NCBI RefSeq assembly: GCF_000720135.1
Contig: NZ_JOIU01000028.1
Coordinates: 1-64,000 of the forward strand
DNA: 64,000 nt
Source: Streptomyces sp. NRRL S-1022
GTDB taxonomy: Bacteria; Actinomycetota; Actinomycetes; Streptomycetales; Streptomycetaceae
Direction: 5' to 3'
The notes below the pieces were generated by a model, which worked only from the letters and a program-made list of their open reading frames with translations, ran no database searches and was not told where the DNA came from. The translations under genes and the position numbers were made by a program. Below, piece after piece: positions 39,537 to 49,437 of this stretch (its first letter is position 1; each line of letters starts with the position of its first letter).

Positions 39537-40426
39537 CCCATATCGTCGTGCTCGGCAGCACGAACATGGACCTCGTCACCTATGTCGGCAGGGCCCCGCA
39601 GCGCGGGGAGACCGTGACCGGCCGGGAGTTCCGCACCGTCCCCGGCGGCAAGGGCGCCAACCAGGCGATCGCCGCGGCCCGCGCCGGCGCCACCGTCTCG
39701 ATGATCGGCGCGGTCGGCAACGACGCCTACGGCGTGCGGCTGCGCGAGACCCTCGAACACTCCGGTGTGGACACCGACTTCCTGCGCACGGTCGAGGGCC
39801 CCTCGGGCACCGCGCACATCGTGGTGGACGACGAGGGCGGCAACGCGATCGTCGTCATCCCCGGCGCCAACGGCACGGTCGACCACCTCTCCCCCGGCGA
39901 CGAGAGCGTGATCGCCACCGCCGACGCCCTGCTGCTGCAACTGGAGATCCCGCAGGCGGCCGTCGTCGCGGGCGCCCAGGCGGCCCGCCGGCACGGCGTC
40001 CGTACGGTCCTCACCCCGTCCCCGGTCCGGCCGCTGCCCCCCGAACTCCTGCGTGTGACCGACCTGTTGGTGCCCAACGAGTACGAGGCCGTCACCCTCA
40101 CCGACCGCACCGACCCGCGCGAGGCCGCGGCGGCCCTGCTGGACCTGGTGCCGGAGGTCGTCGTCACCCTGGGGGCCACGGGCTGCCTGTACCTGGCCCG
40201 GGGCGCCGAACCGCTGGTGATCCCCGCGCCGCACGTGCGAGCCGTCGACTCCACCGGCGCCGGCGACACCTTCGCCGGCGCGCTCGCGGTGGCCCTCGCC
40301 GAGGAGAGACCGGTACGCGAGGCCCTGTCCTGGGCGGCGGCCGCGGCGGCTATCTCCGTCCAGCGGGAAGGGGCGTCGGCGTCGATGCCGTACCGCCCGG
40401 AGATCGAGGCCCAGTACAGCGCATGA
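39533..40426 (+). CDS. rbsK: Ribokinase (PfkB family)
   Basis: This 297-aa sugar kinase reads VVLGSTNMDLVTYVGRAPQRGETVTG, VPGGKGANQAIAAARAGA (substrate-binding GGKGANQA), NEYEA, and the catalytic DSTGAGDTFAGALAVALAE with the base Asp in GAGD. These are ribokinase hallmarks. It should phosphorylate ribose released after glycosidic cleavage by the four upstream hydrolases, passing ribose-5-phosphate to the pentose pathway. It has 4-nt overlaps with genes on both sides. Confidence 0.92.
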   Translation: MTHIVVLGSTNMDLVTYVGRAPQRGETVTGREFRTVPGGKGANQAIAAARAGATVSMIGAVGNDAYGVRLRETLEHSGVDTDFLRTVEGPSGTAHIVVDDEGGNAIVVIPGANGTVDHLSPGDESVIATADALLLQLEIPQAAVVAGAQAARRHGVRTVLTPSPVRPLPPELLRVTDLLVPNEYEAVTLTDRTDPREAAAALLDLVPEVVVTLGATGCLYLARGAEPLVIPAPHVRAVDSTGAGDTFAGALAVALAEERPVREALSWAAAAAAISVQREGASASMPYRPEIEAQYSA

Positions 40427-41646
40427 GGACGACGAGCACACCGAGTACGACGACACGCACGACCCCGGCCCTGGACGGCCTGCGGGTGCTGGACCTGGCG
40501 ACCCTCTTCGCCGGGCCGATGGCCGCCACCCTGCTCGGTGACTTCGGCGCCGAGGTGATCAAGGTCGAGCATCCCGGGCGGCCCGACCCGTCCCGGGGCC
40601 ACGGCCCGGCCAAGGACGGCGTCGGCCTGTGGTGGAAGGTGCTCGGCCGCAACAAGCGGACCGTCACCCTCGATCTGTCCACGCCCGGCGGCCGGACCAC
40701 CCTGCTGCGGCTCGCCGCCACCGCCGACGTGGTGATCGAGAACTTCCGCCCCGGCACGCTGGAGAAATGGGACCTGGGCTGGCCGGAGCTGTCGGCGGCC
40801 AACCCGCGGCTGGTGCTCGCCCGGGTCACCGCCTTCGGCCAGTTCGGCCCGTACGCCCGCCGCCCCGGCTTCGGCACGCTCGCCGAGGCGATGAGCGGCT
40901 TCGCCGCGGTCACCGGCGAACCGGACGCGCCCCCGACGCTGCCGCCGTTCGGTCTCGCCGACTCGGTCGCGGGTCTGGCGACCGCGTACGCCGTGCTGAC
41001 GGCGCTGGCCGCGCGCGAGCGCACCGGCGCGGGCCAGCTGATCGACATGGCGATCATCGAACCGATCCTGTCCGTCCTCGGACCCCATCCGACCTGGTAC
41101 GACCAGCTCGGCTACGTCCAGGAACGCACCGGGAACCGGTCCGCGAACAACGCCCCGCGCAACACCTACCGCACCGCCGACGGCACCTGGGTCGCCGTCT
41201 CCACCTCCGCGCAGTCGGTCGCCGAACGCGTGCTGCGCCTGGTGGGCCGCCCGGAGCTGACCGGGGAGCCGTGGTTCGCCACCGGCACGGGCCGGGCCGC
41301 CCACGCCGACGTCCTGGACGAGGCGGTCGGCTCCTGGATCGCCGGCCGCACCCGCGCCGAGGTGCTCGCCGCCTTCGCGGAGGCGGAGGCCGCGGCGGCA
41401 CCCGTGCAGGACGTCCGGGACGTCCTCGCCGACCCCCAGTACCAGGCCCTGGGCACGGTCACCACCGTCGAGGACCCGGAGCTGGGTCCGCTGCGCATGC
41501 AGAACGTCCTCTTCCGGCTCTCCGCCACGCCCGGTGCGATCCGCTGGGCCGGCCGGCCGCACGGCGCCGACACGGACGCCGTCCTCACGGAACTGGGCCT
41601 CGCCCCGGCCGACATCGCGGCCCTGCGCGCGGAGGGCGCCCTGTGA
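40423..41646 (+). CDS. CaiB/BaiF family (class III) CoA-transferase
   Basis: This 407-aa protein begins GLRVLDLATLFAGPMAATLLGDFGAEVIKVEHPG, followed by NKRTVTLDLSTPGG, NFRPGTLEKWDLG and FGLADSVAG, with the catalytic Asp expected in this segment. Class III enzymes move CoA between acids by way of an aspartyl-CoA anhydride. It follows the ribokinase with a 4-nt overlap and is coupled to the lyase downstream. Such a transferase/lyase pair usually activates and cleaves a short hydroxy- or dicarboxylic acid. The substrate is unknown. Confidence 0.92.
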   Translation: MRTTSTPSTTTRTTPALDGLRVLDLATLFAGPMAATLLGDFGAEVIKVEHPGRPDPSRGHGPAKDGVGLWWKVLGRNKRTVTLDLSTPGGRTTLLRLAATADVVIENFRPGTLEKWDLGWPELSAANPRLVLARVTAFGQFGPYARRPGFGTLAEAMSGFAAVTGEPDAPPTLPPFGLADSVAGLATAYAVLTALAARERTGAGQLIDMAIIEPILSVLGPHPTWYDQLGYVQERTGNRSANNAPRNTYRTADGTWVAVSTSAQSVAERVLRLVGRPELTGEPWFATGTGRAAHADVLDEAVGSWIAGRTRAEVLAAFAEAEAAAAPVQDVRDVLADPQYQALGTVTTVEDPELGPLRMQNVLFRLSATPGAIRWAGRPHGADTDAVLTELGLAPADIAALRAEGAL

Positions 41647-42455
41647 CCCGCACCCCGCTCACCTGGCTCTACGCCCCCGGCGACCGCCCGCATGTGGTGG
41701 CCAAGGCCCTCGCGGCGGGCGCCGACGTGGTCGTCGTCGACCTGGAGGACGCGGTCGCACCGGAGCGCAAGGAGTACGCCCGCGCGGCCACCGCGGAACT
41801 CCTCGCACAGCCGCAACCGGTGCCGGTGCACGTCCGCGTCAACGCCCTGGACGGACCCTGGGCCGCCACCGACCTCGCGGCCCTGGCCGGCCTGCCGGGC
41901 CTGGCCGGGCTGCGGCTCCCGAAGGTGACGGCACCGGACGAGGTGCGGCAGGTCGCCGTGGCCACCCCGGTTCCCCTGTACGCGCTCCTGGAGTCGGCCC
42001 TCGGCATCGAGCGCGCCTACGCCATCGCCGCCGCCCACCCCGCCGTGCGGGGCATCGCCCTGGGCGAGGCCGACCTCCGCGCCGACCTGGGGGTGCGGGC
42101 CGACGCGGGCCTGGACTGGCCGCGCTCCCGGGTGATCGTCGCCGCCCGGGCGGCGGGCCTGCCCCCGCCGACGCAGACCGTCCATCCGGACATCCGCGAC
42201 CTCGACGGGCTGGCCGCGTCCTGCGCCCACGGCCGCGCGCTGGGGTTCCTGGGGCGCGCCGCGATCCATCCCCGGCAGCTGCCGGTGATCGAGCGGGCCT
42301 ACCAGCCCACGGAGGCCGAGATCGACCACGCGGAGACGGTCGTCGAGGCGGCGGCGGCGAACGCGGGCGCGCAGGCCCTGCCCGACGGCCGCTTCATCGA
42401 CGCGGCGGTGGTGGCGATGGCCCGGCGCACCCTGTCGCTGGCGGGCCGGACCTGA
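41643..42455 (+). CDS. HpcH/HpaI-type CoA-ester lyase (CitE-like)
   Basis: This 270-aa TIM-barrel lyase contains WLYAPGDRPHVVAKALAAGADVVVVDLEDAVAPERK (metal and CoA side), VRVNALDG, LRLPKV, and LLESALGIERAYAIAAAHPAVRGIALGEADLRADLG (the ESA/GEADL metal motif). HPRQLPVIERAY near the end is the usual CoA-binding loop. CitE-like enzymes cleave malyl-, citramalyl- or methylmalyl-CoA. The GTG start overlaps the transferase stop by 4 nt. It ends the unit just before a terminator. Confidence 0.9.
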   Translation: MTRTPLTWLYAPGDRPHVVAKALAAGADVVVVDLEDAVAPERKEYARAATAELLAQPQPVPVHVRVNALDGPWAATDLAALAGLPGLAGLRLPKVTAPDEVRQVAVATPVPLYALLESALGIERAYAIAAAHPAVRGIALGEADLRADLGVRADAGLDWPRSRVIVAARAAGLPPPTQTVHPDIRDLDGLAASCAHGRALGFLGRAAIHPRQLPVIERAYQPTEAEIDHAETVVEAAAANAGAQALPDGRFIDAAVVAMARRTLSLAGRT

Positions 42456-42470
42456 CCCCCGGCACGCATC

Positions 42471-42500
42471 GAGGGCGCCCGGAAAGCTCCGGGCGCCCTC
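42471..42500. terminator. Bidirectional terminator between the CoA-lyase and lgt
   Basis: GAGGGCGCCCGGA (42471-42483) pairs perfectly with TCCGGGCGCCCTC (42488-42500) around a 4-nt loop. It separates two convergent transcription units, so it can serve both strands. Confidence 0.9.
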
Positions 42501-42519
42501 GGTGTCGCAGGACCGGTGG

Positions 42520-43494
42520 TCAGCTCTTCCCGGCCGACTCCGCCTCGTCCGTCGTGGTGTCCTCCGCCGCGTTCTTCGCTGTGTCCGTCGGCTCGTGCTC
42601 CGGGGAGGGCTCCTCGGCGGCGTCGGTCTTCCCCTCGCCCTCGGCGGGGGCTTCCCCACCCGCGGCGGCACCGTCGGAGGCGCCCGGCTCGACGACGGCT
42701 TCCCGCCCGGGCCGCTTCTTCGCCGACACCACCATGTACACCACGGCCAGCAGGAAGACGATCAGCGCCGTCCAGACGTTGAGGCGGACGCCCAGGATGT
42801 GGTGGGCGTCGTCCACCCGCAGGTACTCGATCCAGGCGCGGCCCGCGCAGTACGCGGCGACGTACAGGGCGAACGCCCGGCCATGGCCCAGCTTGAAGCG
42901 GCGGTCCGCCCAGAGGACCAGCAGGCCCACGCCGATGCACCACAGGGACTCGTAGAGGAAGGTCGGGTGGTAGTAGCCCGGGACCCGGCCGCCCTCGGAG
43001 GAGGTGATGTGCAGCGCCCACGGCAGGTGCGTCTCGTGGCCGTACAGCTCCTGGTTGAACCAGTTGCCCCAGCGGCCGATGGCCTGCGCGAAGGCGATGC
43101 CGGGCGCGACGGCGTCGGCGTAGGCGGGCAGCGGGACGCCCCGGCGCCGTGCGCCGATCCACGCGCCGAGCGCGCCGAGCGCGATCGCGCCCCAGATGCC
43201 CAGGCCGCCCTCCCACACCTTGAAGGCGTCCACCCAGTCACGGCCCTCGCTGAAGTACAGCTCGTAGTCCGTGATCACGTGGTAGAGCCGGCCGCCGACG
43301 AGGCCGAACGGCACGGCCCAGACGGCGATGTCGGCGACCGTGCCGGACTGCCCGCCGCGGGCGATCCAGCGCTTGTTGCCGAGCCAGACGGCGACGAAGA
43401 CGCCGATGATGATGCAGAAGGCGTAGCCGCGCAGCGGGATGGGGCCGAGGTACAGCACCCCGTGCGACGGGCTGGGGATGTAGGCAAGGTTCAT
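42520..43494 (-). CDS. lgt: Prolipoprotein diacylglyceryl transferase
   Basis: This 324-aa integral membrane enzyme moves diacylglycerol from phosphatidylglycerol to the lipobox cysteine of prolipoproteins. It shows IPLRGYAFCIIIGVFVAVWLG (TM1-2), GGRLYHVITDYELYF, the Lgt signature AQAIGRWGNWFNQELYG with essential Arg and Asn, YHPTFLYESLWCIG and RAWIEYLRVD. The last 65 residues form a hydrophilic Ala/Glu-rich tail (EHEPTDTAKNAAEDTTTDE), common in streptomycetes. It lies downstream of the DsbA-like gene. Confidence 0.96.
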   Translation of the reverse strand: MNLAYIPSPSHGVLYLGPIPLRGYAFCIIIGVFVAVWLGNKRWIARGGQSGTVADIAVWAVPFGLVGGRLYHVITDYELYFSEGRDWVDAFKVWEGGLGIWGAIALGALGAWIGARRRGVPLPAYADAVAPGIAFAQAIGRWGNWFNQELYGHETHLPWALHITSSEGGRVPGYYHPTFLYESLWCIGVGLLVLWADRRFKLGHGRAFALYVAAYCAGRAWIEYLRVDDAHHILGVRLNVWTALIVFLLAVVYMVVSAKKRPGREAVVEPGASDGAAAGGEAPAEGEGKTDAAEEPSPEHEPTDTAKNAAEDTTTDEAESAGKS

Positions 43495-43576
43495 GGCAGG
43501 TCCGACGCTACCGTGCCGGGCCGTGGGGACGGCAAGCAGCCCGGCTACGGGTCCGTAACAGGGGCGTGAGAAACGC

Positions 43577-44350
43577 TTACCCGCGGTCGGCGGCCTCCAC
43601 CATCTGCTTGAGCTTGGCCGGGGTCATCGTCTGGTCCTGGTAGATGTTCTTGCCGCCGAGCAGGACCGTGGGCGTACCGGTGAAGCCGCCGGTGCGGAAG
43701 GCCTGCTGGGACTTGTTCACCCAGGTGTCGTGCGTGCCGGCGGTGACGCACTTGCGGAAGGCGGGCGTGTCGAGGCCCTTCACCTTGCCCGCCAGCCCGA
43801 TCAGCTTGCCGTTGTCGGCGAAGGCGTCGTCGGTCTCCTTGGGCTGGTTCGCGTACAACACGTCGTGGTAGTCGCGGAACCTGCCCGCGTCCTGGGCGCA
43901 GGCCGCGGCGTTGGCGGCGCGCAGCGAGCCGCTGCCGCCCAGGTTGCCGTCGATCAGCCGGACCAGGTGGTAGTCGATTCTGAGCTTGCCGGCGTCGGCC
44001 AGTTCGTGGAGCACCGGCCGGTACGCCATCTCGAAGGCCTGGCAGGCCGGGCAGCGGAAGTCCTCCCAGACGCTGAGCGTCGACCTGGCGCCGTCCTTGC
44101 CGACCGGGATCGCGAGGCCGTCCTTGCCCTGCGCGCCCGAGGGGGCGACGGCCGGGCCGGCGCTGCTCTTCTCCCCCTTGCCGGCGTTCGCGGCGAGCAC
44201 GCCGACCACCGCCGCGAGGCCCAGGACGCAGACGACGCTCGCGCCCACGATCAGCGTGCGCCGCCGCTTGTCCGCGGCCTTCTGCTTCTCGCGCTCGACC
44301 GCCAGCCGCTCCCGGGCGGTGCGCTTTCCGTCACGGTTCTTCTCGCTCAC
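43577..44350 (-). CDS. Membrane-anchored DsbA-family thioredoxin-like protein
   Basis: This 257-aa protein has a charged Lys/Arg-rich N-terminus, one membrane helix (about 32-54, LIVGASVVCVLGLAAVVGVLA) and an extracytoplasmic thioredoxin fold with WEDFRCPACQAFEM. The CPAC pair is Cys100 and Cys103. The cis-Pro loop is FTGTPTVLLGGK. It probably makes or isomerises disulphides in secreted proteins. It shares the strand with lgt, an envelope-protein modification gene. A strong hairpin lies 15 nt before its ATG, so it either sits in its 5' leader or insulates it from trpA. Confidence 0.9.
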   Translation of the reverse strand: MSEKNRDGKRTARERLAVEREKQKAADKRRRTLIVGASVVCVLGLAAVVGVLAANAGKGEKSSAGPAVAPSGAQGKDGLAIPVGKDGARSTLSVWEDFRCPACQAFEMAYRPVLHELADAGKLRIDYHLVRLIDGNLGGSGSLRAANAAACAQDAGRFRDYHDVLYANQPKETDDAFADNGKLIGLAGKVKGLDTPAFRKCVTAGTHDTWVNKSQQAFRTGGFTGTPTVLLGGKNIYQDQTMTPAKLKQMVEAADRG

Positions 44351-44364
44351 ACCCCCAGAACGAA

Positions 44365-44391
44365 CCGGGGAGGCGCAGCGCGCCTCCCCGG
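44365..44391. terminator. trpA terminator
   Basis: CCGGGGAGGCGC (44365-44376) pairs perfectly with GCGCCTCCCCGG (44380-44391) around AGC. It sits 56 nt beyond the trpA stop and directly before the DsbA-like gene. A 14-nt palindrome, CACTCGTTCGAGTG (44401-44414), lies between the hairpin and trpA. Confidence 0.88.
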
Positions 44392-44447
44392 ACCGAGGTC
44401 CACTCGTTCGAGTGACCGGATGTTCTGATAAGGAAAGTGACCTGCGG

Positions 44448-45262
44448 TTACGCCTGTCCGCGCACGCCCTTGGCCAGCTCCCCGGCCAGCTCGCGGACCG
44501 CCGCGAGACCGGAGGCGTCGTCCGGTGCGTCCAGCATCCGCTTCACGAACGCCGAACCCACGATCACCCCGTCGGCGAAGCCGGCGACCTCGGCGGCCTG
44601 GGCCCGGCTGGAGACGCCGAGCCCGACGCAGACGGGCAGTCCGGTGCCGGTGGCGCGGGTGCGCCGGACCAGGTCCTGGGCCTGCGCGCCGACGGACTCC
44701 CGGGTGCCGGTGACGCCCATCAGGGAGGCCGCGTAGACGAAGCCGCTGCCCGCCGCGGTGATCTCGGCGAGCCGCTGGTCCCTGCTGCTCGGCGCCACGA
44801 CGAAGACCGTCGCCAGGCCGTGCTTCTCGGCGTGCTCCCGCCACAGCGCCGATTCCTGCACGGGCAGGTCGGGCAGGATGCAGCCCGCGCCGCCGGCCTC
44901 GGCCAGCTCGGCGGTGAAGCGCTCCACGCCGTAGCGGTCGATGGGGTTCCAGTACGTCATGACGAGCACCGGCTTGCCCGTGGCCGCGTGGGCCTCCCGG
45001 ACCGTGCGCATCACGTCGGCGATCTTCACCCCGCCGCGCAGGGCGATGTCGTCGGCGGTCTGGATGACCGGGCCGTCGAGGACCGGGTCGCTGTGCGGCA
45101 GACCGACCTCGACGATGTCGGCGCCGCCGTCGAAGACGGCCCTGACCGCGTCGATGCCGCCGTCCACGGTCGGGAAGCCGGCCGGGAGGTAGGCGATGAG
45201 CGCGGAGCGGCCCTCGGCCCTGGCGGCGGCGAGGGTGTCGGTCAGCAGCTGCACGTTCCCGC

Positions 45263-45266
<4 letters not shown>
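44448..45266 (-). CDS. trpA: Tryptophan synthase alpha subunit
   Basis: This 272-aa TIM barrel cleaves indole-3-glycerol phosphate and channels indole to TrpB. Catalytic Glu53 (IVEVGLP) and Asp64 (PVLDGPVIQ) are in place, and [16 protein letters not shown] forms the phosphate site. The GTG start overlaps the trpB stop by 4 nt, consistent with coupled synthesis of the alpha2beta2 complex. It is the last gene of the trp unit, ahead of a strong terminator. Confidence 0.97.
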
Positions 45267-46546
<1,280 letters not shown>

Positions 46547-46628
46547 GCCGGTACCTCACGGTGAGTGCGGTGAAAGAACACTGATCGCCGTGGGGGCGGG
46601 GCTGGTCGTTCGGCCTCAGGTCCTCTGT

Positions 46629-46667
46629 GGCTGATCGCGCAGTTACCCGCGCCCCTGAGGGGGGCGC
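46629..46667. repeat. Streptomyces-type intergenic repeat with hairpin forming the trpM 3' end
   Basis: The + strand contains CTGATCGCGCAGTTACCCGC followed by the hairpin GCGCCCC-TGA-GGGGGGCGC (46649-46667). From memory, close relatives of this block (TCGCGCAGTTCCCCGCGCCCCT) are very common between Streptomyces genes. Here it supplies the last codons (about QRPPQGRG) and stop of trpM, and would also form a terminator or attenuator before trpB. Confidence 0.65.
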
Positions 46668-46822
46668 TGCCATCGCATGCCGTTGACCTGGCCCGGTTCG
46701 TCACCGATGACGTACCGCACGCGGCGGCCGTGTACGCGGCGCGCGGGAGCGCGGCAGCCGCGCGGGCGGCAGCCGCGCGCCAGGCGCGCGTGCCGGTCCA
46801 CGGTCGTCACGAAGCAGGTCAT
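46643..46822 (-). CDS. trpM: TrpM-like small protein of the trp operon
   Basis: This 59-aa, Arg-rich protein lies between trpC and trpB. It contains VDRHARLARGCRPRGCRAPARRVHGRRVRYVIGDEPGQVNGMRW, with the internal repeat CRPRG/CRAPAR encoded by a duplicated GCGGCAGCCGCGCG block (46751-46780). S. coelicolor has a comparable TrpM reported to modulate tryptophan synthesis and differentiation. The start at ATG 46822 lacks a clear ribosome binding site. The C-terminal eight residues come from an intergenic-type repeat. There is no enzymatic motif. Confidence 0.78.
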   Translation of the reverse strand: MTCFVTTVDRHARLARGCRPRGCRAPARRVHGRRVRYVIGDEPGQVNGMRWQRPPQGRG

Positions 46823-46842
46823 CGGCGCCAAGCCTAGCGGGA

Positions 46843-47652
46843 TCAGCCGCGGCCGTGCCGCAGCGCCGGGTGCTCGCCCGCCGCCACCAGGTCGGCCACC
46901 GCCGCCTTGGGGTCGCGGCCGGTCACCAGGGACTCGCCGACCAGTACGGCGTCGGCGCCGGCGTTGGCGTAGGCGATGAGGTCGTGCGGGCCGCGGACGC
47001 CGGACTCGGCGACCTTGACGATGTCGTCGGGGATCTCCGGGGCGACCCGCTCGAACGTGCCGCGGTCGACCTCCAGCGTCTTCAGGTTGCGCGCGTTGAC
47101 GCCGATGATCTTGGCGCCCGCGTCCACCGCACGCTCGGCCTCGTCCTCGTCGTGCACCTCGACGAGCGGGGTCAGGCCGATGGACACGGCCCGCTCGATC
47201 AGCGACTCCAGGGCCGGCTGGTCCAGGGCGGCCACGATCAGCAGGGCGAGGTCGGCGCCGTACGCACGGGCCTCCCACAGCTGGTACGACGTGACGATGA
47301 AGTCCTTGCGCAGGACGGGGATGTCGACCCGGGAGCGCACGGCCTCCAGGTCGGCGAGCGAGCCGCCGAAGCGGCGCTGTTCGGTGAGTACGGAGATGAC
47401 GGCCGCACCGCCCGCCTCGTAGTCCGCGGCGAGTCCGGCCGGGTCGGCGATCGCCGCCAACGCGCCCTTGGAGGGGCTGGAGCGCTTGACCTCGCAGATC
47501 ACCTTGACGCCGTCGCCCTTGAGCGCGGCCACCCCGTCCTTGGCGGCGTGGGCCTTGGCCGCGCGCTCCTTGAGCTCGTCGAGGGTGACGCGTGCCTGCC
47601 GCTCCGCGAGGTCGGCACGGACTCCGTCGATGATCTCGTCGAGCACACTCAC
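46843..47652 (-). CDS. trpC: Indole-3-glycerol phosphate synthase
   Basis: This 269-aa TIM barrel closes CdRP to indole-3-glycerol phosphate. It shows [15 protein letters not shown] (catalytic Lys and phosphate contacts), [29 protein letters not shown] (LRKDF catalytic Lys), [13 protein letters not shown] and [11 protein letters not shown]. The GTG start at 47652 follows GGGGG. It is stand-alone, not fused to TrpF; the TrpF step is covered by PriA in the his operon. Confidence 0.96.
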   Translation of the reverse strand: MSVLDEIIDGVRADLAERQARVTLDELKERAAKAHAAKDGVAALKGDGVKVICEVKRSSPSKGALAAIADPAGLAADYEAGGAAVISVLTEQRRFGGSLADLEAVRSRVDIPVLRKDFIVTSYQLWEARAYGADLALLIVAALDQPALESLIERAVSIGLTPLVEVHDEDEAERAVDAGAKIIGVNARNLKTLEVDRGTFERVAPEIPDDIVKVAESGVRGPHDLIAYANAGADAVLVGESLVTGRDPKAAVADLVAAGEHPALRHGRG

Positions 47653-47785
47653 GCGAGCGGCCCCCTTCCAGACGGTGGTTCCTTCGAGGTTCTGAAAACC
47701 TGTGGTCAATGCGATGGTATCCGCAGGACGGCCGAGGCCCCGCATCCGTCCGACCGCGGTCCCACTACCTGGACATTTCACTCGA

Positions 47786-48217
47786 TCAGGGGTGGAGCCA
47801 GCCGCCGAACGGCAGGTTCCGGACGACGGTGAACACCAGCAGGACCGCGCCGAGGGCCCACAGCGGGGCCGGTCCGAGGTCGATCCGCAGCGGCCGGCCG
47901 CGCGCCGCGCGGGCCACCCAGACGGCCCACAGCACGGCGAAGCCCAGGTAGGCGGCCACGCCGAGCGCGTTGTCGCGCAGCGCGGCGAGCAGATCGCCGT
48001 GCACGAAGGCGTGCGCGCTGCGCAGCCCGCCGCAGCCCGGGCAGTACAGCCCGGTGAGCCGGTACAGCGGGCAGACGGGGTAGTGACCGGGTTCGCCCGG
48101 GTCGACGGCGCCGACGTACCCGAAGGCCCCCGCGACGGCCCCGAGCACGGCCGCCGGGACGGCGACCCGCCGCCAGGCGGACGGGAGGGACGGGGCCGGA
48201 CGGCTACAGGCGTTCAC
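47786..48217 (-). CDS. DUF2752 membrane protein
   Basis: This 143-aa protein has about three membrane helices and the family signature [38 protein letters not shown], with CP...CPGCG cysteines at the membrane face. Its function is unknown. The start is a GTG at 48217 with a weak ribosome binding site. It lies on the same strand within the trpE-trpC interval, a position kept in many actinobacteria, but no link to tryptophan is established. Confidence 0.85.
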   Translation of the reverse strand: MNACSRPAPSLPSAWRRVAVPAAVLGAVAGAFGYVGAVDPGEPGHYPVCPLYRLTGLYCPGCGGLRSAHAFVHGDLLAALRDNALGVAAYLGFAVLWAVWVARAARGRPLRIDLGPAPLWALGAVLLVFTVVRNLPFGGWLHP

Positions 48218-48292
48218 GCGGGCATTCTGCCCCGGCGGACACGGGCCCGCCCGCCCGGCCGCGCGGCCGGCCCGGTGCCGGCGCACGCAAAA

Positions 48293-48326
48293 GGCGGCCC
48301 GCATCCCCGGGGGATGCCGGACCGCC
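48293..48326. terminator. Hairpin after the HGxxPAAW gene
   Basis: GGCGG...GCATCC pairs with GGATGC...CCGCC with one mismatched stretch, flanked by an A-rich run on the + side (CGCAAAAGG). It lies 20 nt beyond the stop of the leftward gene at 48346 and probably separates the trpE-side unit from the trpC-side unit. Confidence 0.75.
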
Positions 48327-48345
48327 CGCGCGGGAAACCCGTGGC

Positions 48346-48603
48346 TCAGCTCTCCGCGGCGGCCGGCTCCCGCCTGGCCGCCGGCGCAGCGTGCGGCAGG
48401 GCCCGTGACTGCTTCGGCTGGCCGAGGCCCATGGCGCGCATGATGGCACCGACCACACCACCGAGGACCGTGATGACCATGCCGGCCCAGAAGCCGACGG
48501 GCTGGGCCATCACCATGAAGGCACCCGCGACGCAGAAACCGATGAAGGCGATGATGACACCGGTCCAGGCGGCCGGGGTGTGACCGTGGCTGCTGCCCGC
48601 CAT
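48346..48603 (-). CDS. HGxxPAAW-family small membrane protein
   Basis: This 85-aa protein starts MAGSSHGHTPAAWTGVIIAFIGFCVAGAFMVMA, giving the HGxxPAAW motif (6-13) and a first membrane helix. A second helix (FWAGMVITVLGGVVGAIMRAMGLG) and a polar tail follow. Two cytosol-facing termini are likely. The function is unknown; it is a conserved trp-neighbourhood gene in actinobacteria. Confidence 0.88.
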   Translation of the reverse strand: MAGSSHGHTPAAWTGVIIAFIGFCVAGAFMVMAQPVGFWAGMVITVLGGVVGAIMRAMGLGQPKQSRALPHAAPAARREPAAAES

Positions 48604-48729
48604 GACTTGCTCCTCGTTGCTGTCTGTGTGTCCTACGAGCCGGACGCTCGTCGTCCATTGTCCCGTACGCGCACGTGTGCCGGACGCGGGGGTGGCGTCT
48701 GTTTCACCACACCGGTCCCGCCCCGCCGG

Positions 48730-49359
48730 TCAGGCGCCCGTCGGGTCCTCGCCGCGGTCCAGGGCCTTCCAGATCTCCTCGGGACGCTCCGGGTCGGCCG
48801 GCCGGGCCGTGCGCCGCGGGCGGGCGGTACCGCGTTCGTAGCGCCCGGACATCGCGGGCCACCGGCTGCCGTAGCGCAGGGCGAGCAGGCCGGCGAGCAG
48901 GATCAGCAGTCCGCCGGCGGCCGCGACGTAGGGCCAGCCGGTGTGGGTGAGCGCGGCGACCGTGGCGGAGGTGTCGCCGCTCGCCTTGGCGGCCTCGTCG
49001 TCCAGGGCGGAGCCGTCGGAGGCGGCCGCCAGGGCCGCGGTGACGATCCCGGCGCCGGACAGCGCGAGCAGCCCGGAGACGAGGAACCGGCCGGTGCCGC
49101 GGACGGCGAAGACGGCGACGAGGGCGGCGAGACCCACTATGGCGAGGGCCGCGGGCACGCCCGTGACGTCGCTGCCCTTGGCGGTCAGCGGGAACGCGCC
49201 GCCGGCCACCGTGGCGGTGCCCTCCGCCCAGCGCTGCCGGCTCGCGAGCAGTGCCACGGCCGCGCCGAGCGCGCCGCACAGGAGGGCCACGGCGAGGCTC
49301 CGCCGGCCGGACCGGGCGGGCGCGGCGGCTTCGGAAGAGGGGTGAGGTACGGCAGTCAC
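48730..49359 (-). CDS. Trp-biosynthesis-associated membrane protein (TIGR02234-type)
   Basis: This 209-aa protein has four predicted membrane helices (about 22-42, 70-90, 95-120 and 140-165) and a basic C-terminal tail ending RPEEIWKALDRGEDPTGA. An extracytoplasmic loop contains RQRWAEGTATVAGG, the stretch found in the TIGR02234 family encoded beside trp genes. The GTG at 49359 has GGAG five bases upstream; an alternative GTG at 49368 does not. It lies directly downstream of trpE. Its role, perhaps in transport or sensing, is unproven. Confidence 0.87.
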   Translation of the reverse strand: MTAVPHPSSEAAAPARSGRRSLAVALLCGALGAAVALLASRQRWAEGTATVAGGAFPLTAKGSDVTGVPAALAIVGLAALVAVFAVRGTGRFLVSGLLALSGAGIVTAALAAASDGSALDDEAAKASGDTSATVAALTHTGWPYVAAAGGLLILLAGLLALRYGSRWPAMSGRYERGTARPRRTARPADPERPEEIWKALDRGEDPTGA

Positions 49360-49437
49360 GTACTCCACTATCGCCTGAACCCCGGGTGAACCGTCACCCG
49401 GGGTTCCTGTGAGAAGCGCCCTGTCGCCGGCGAGCGC

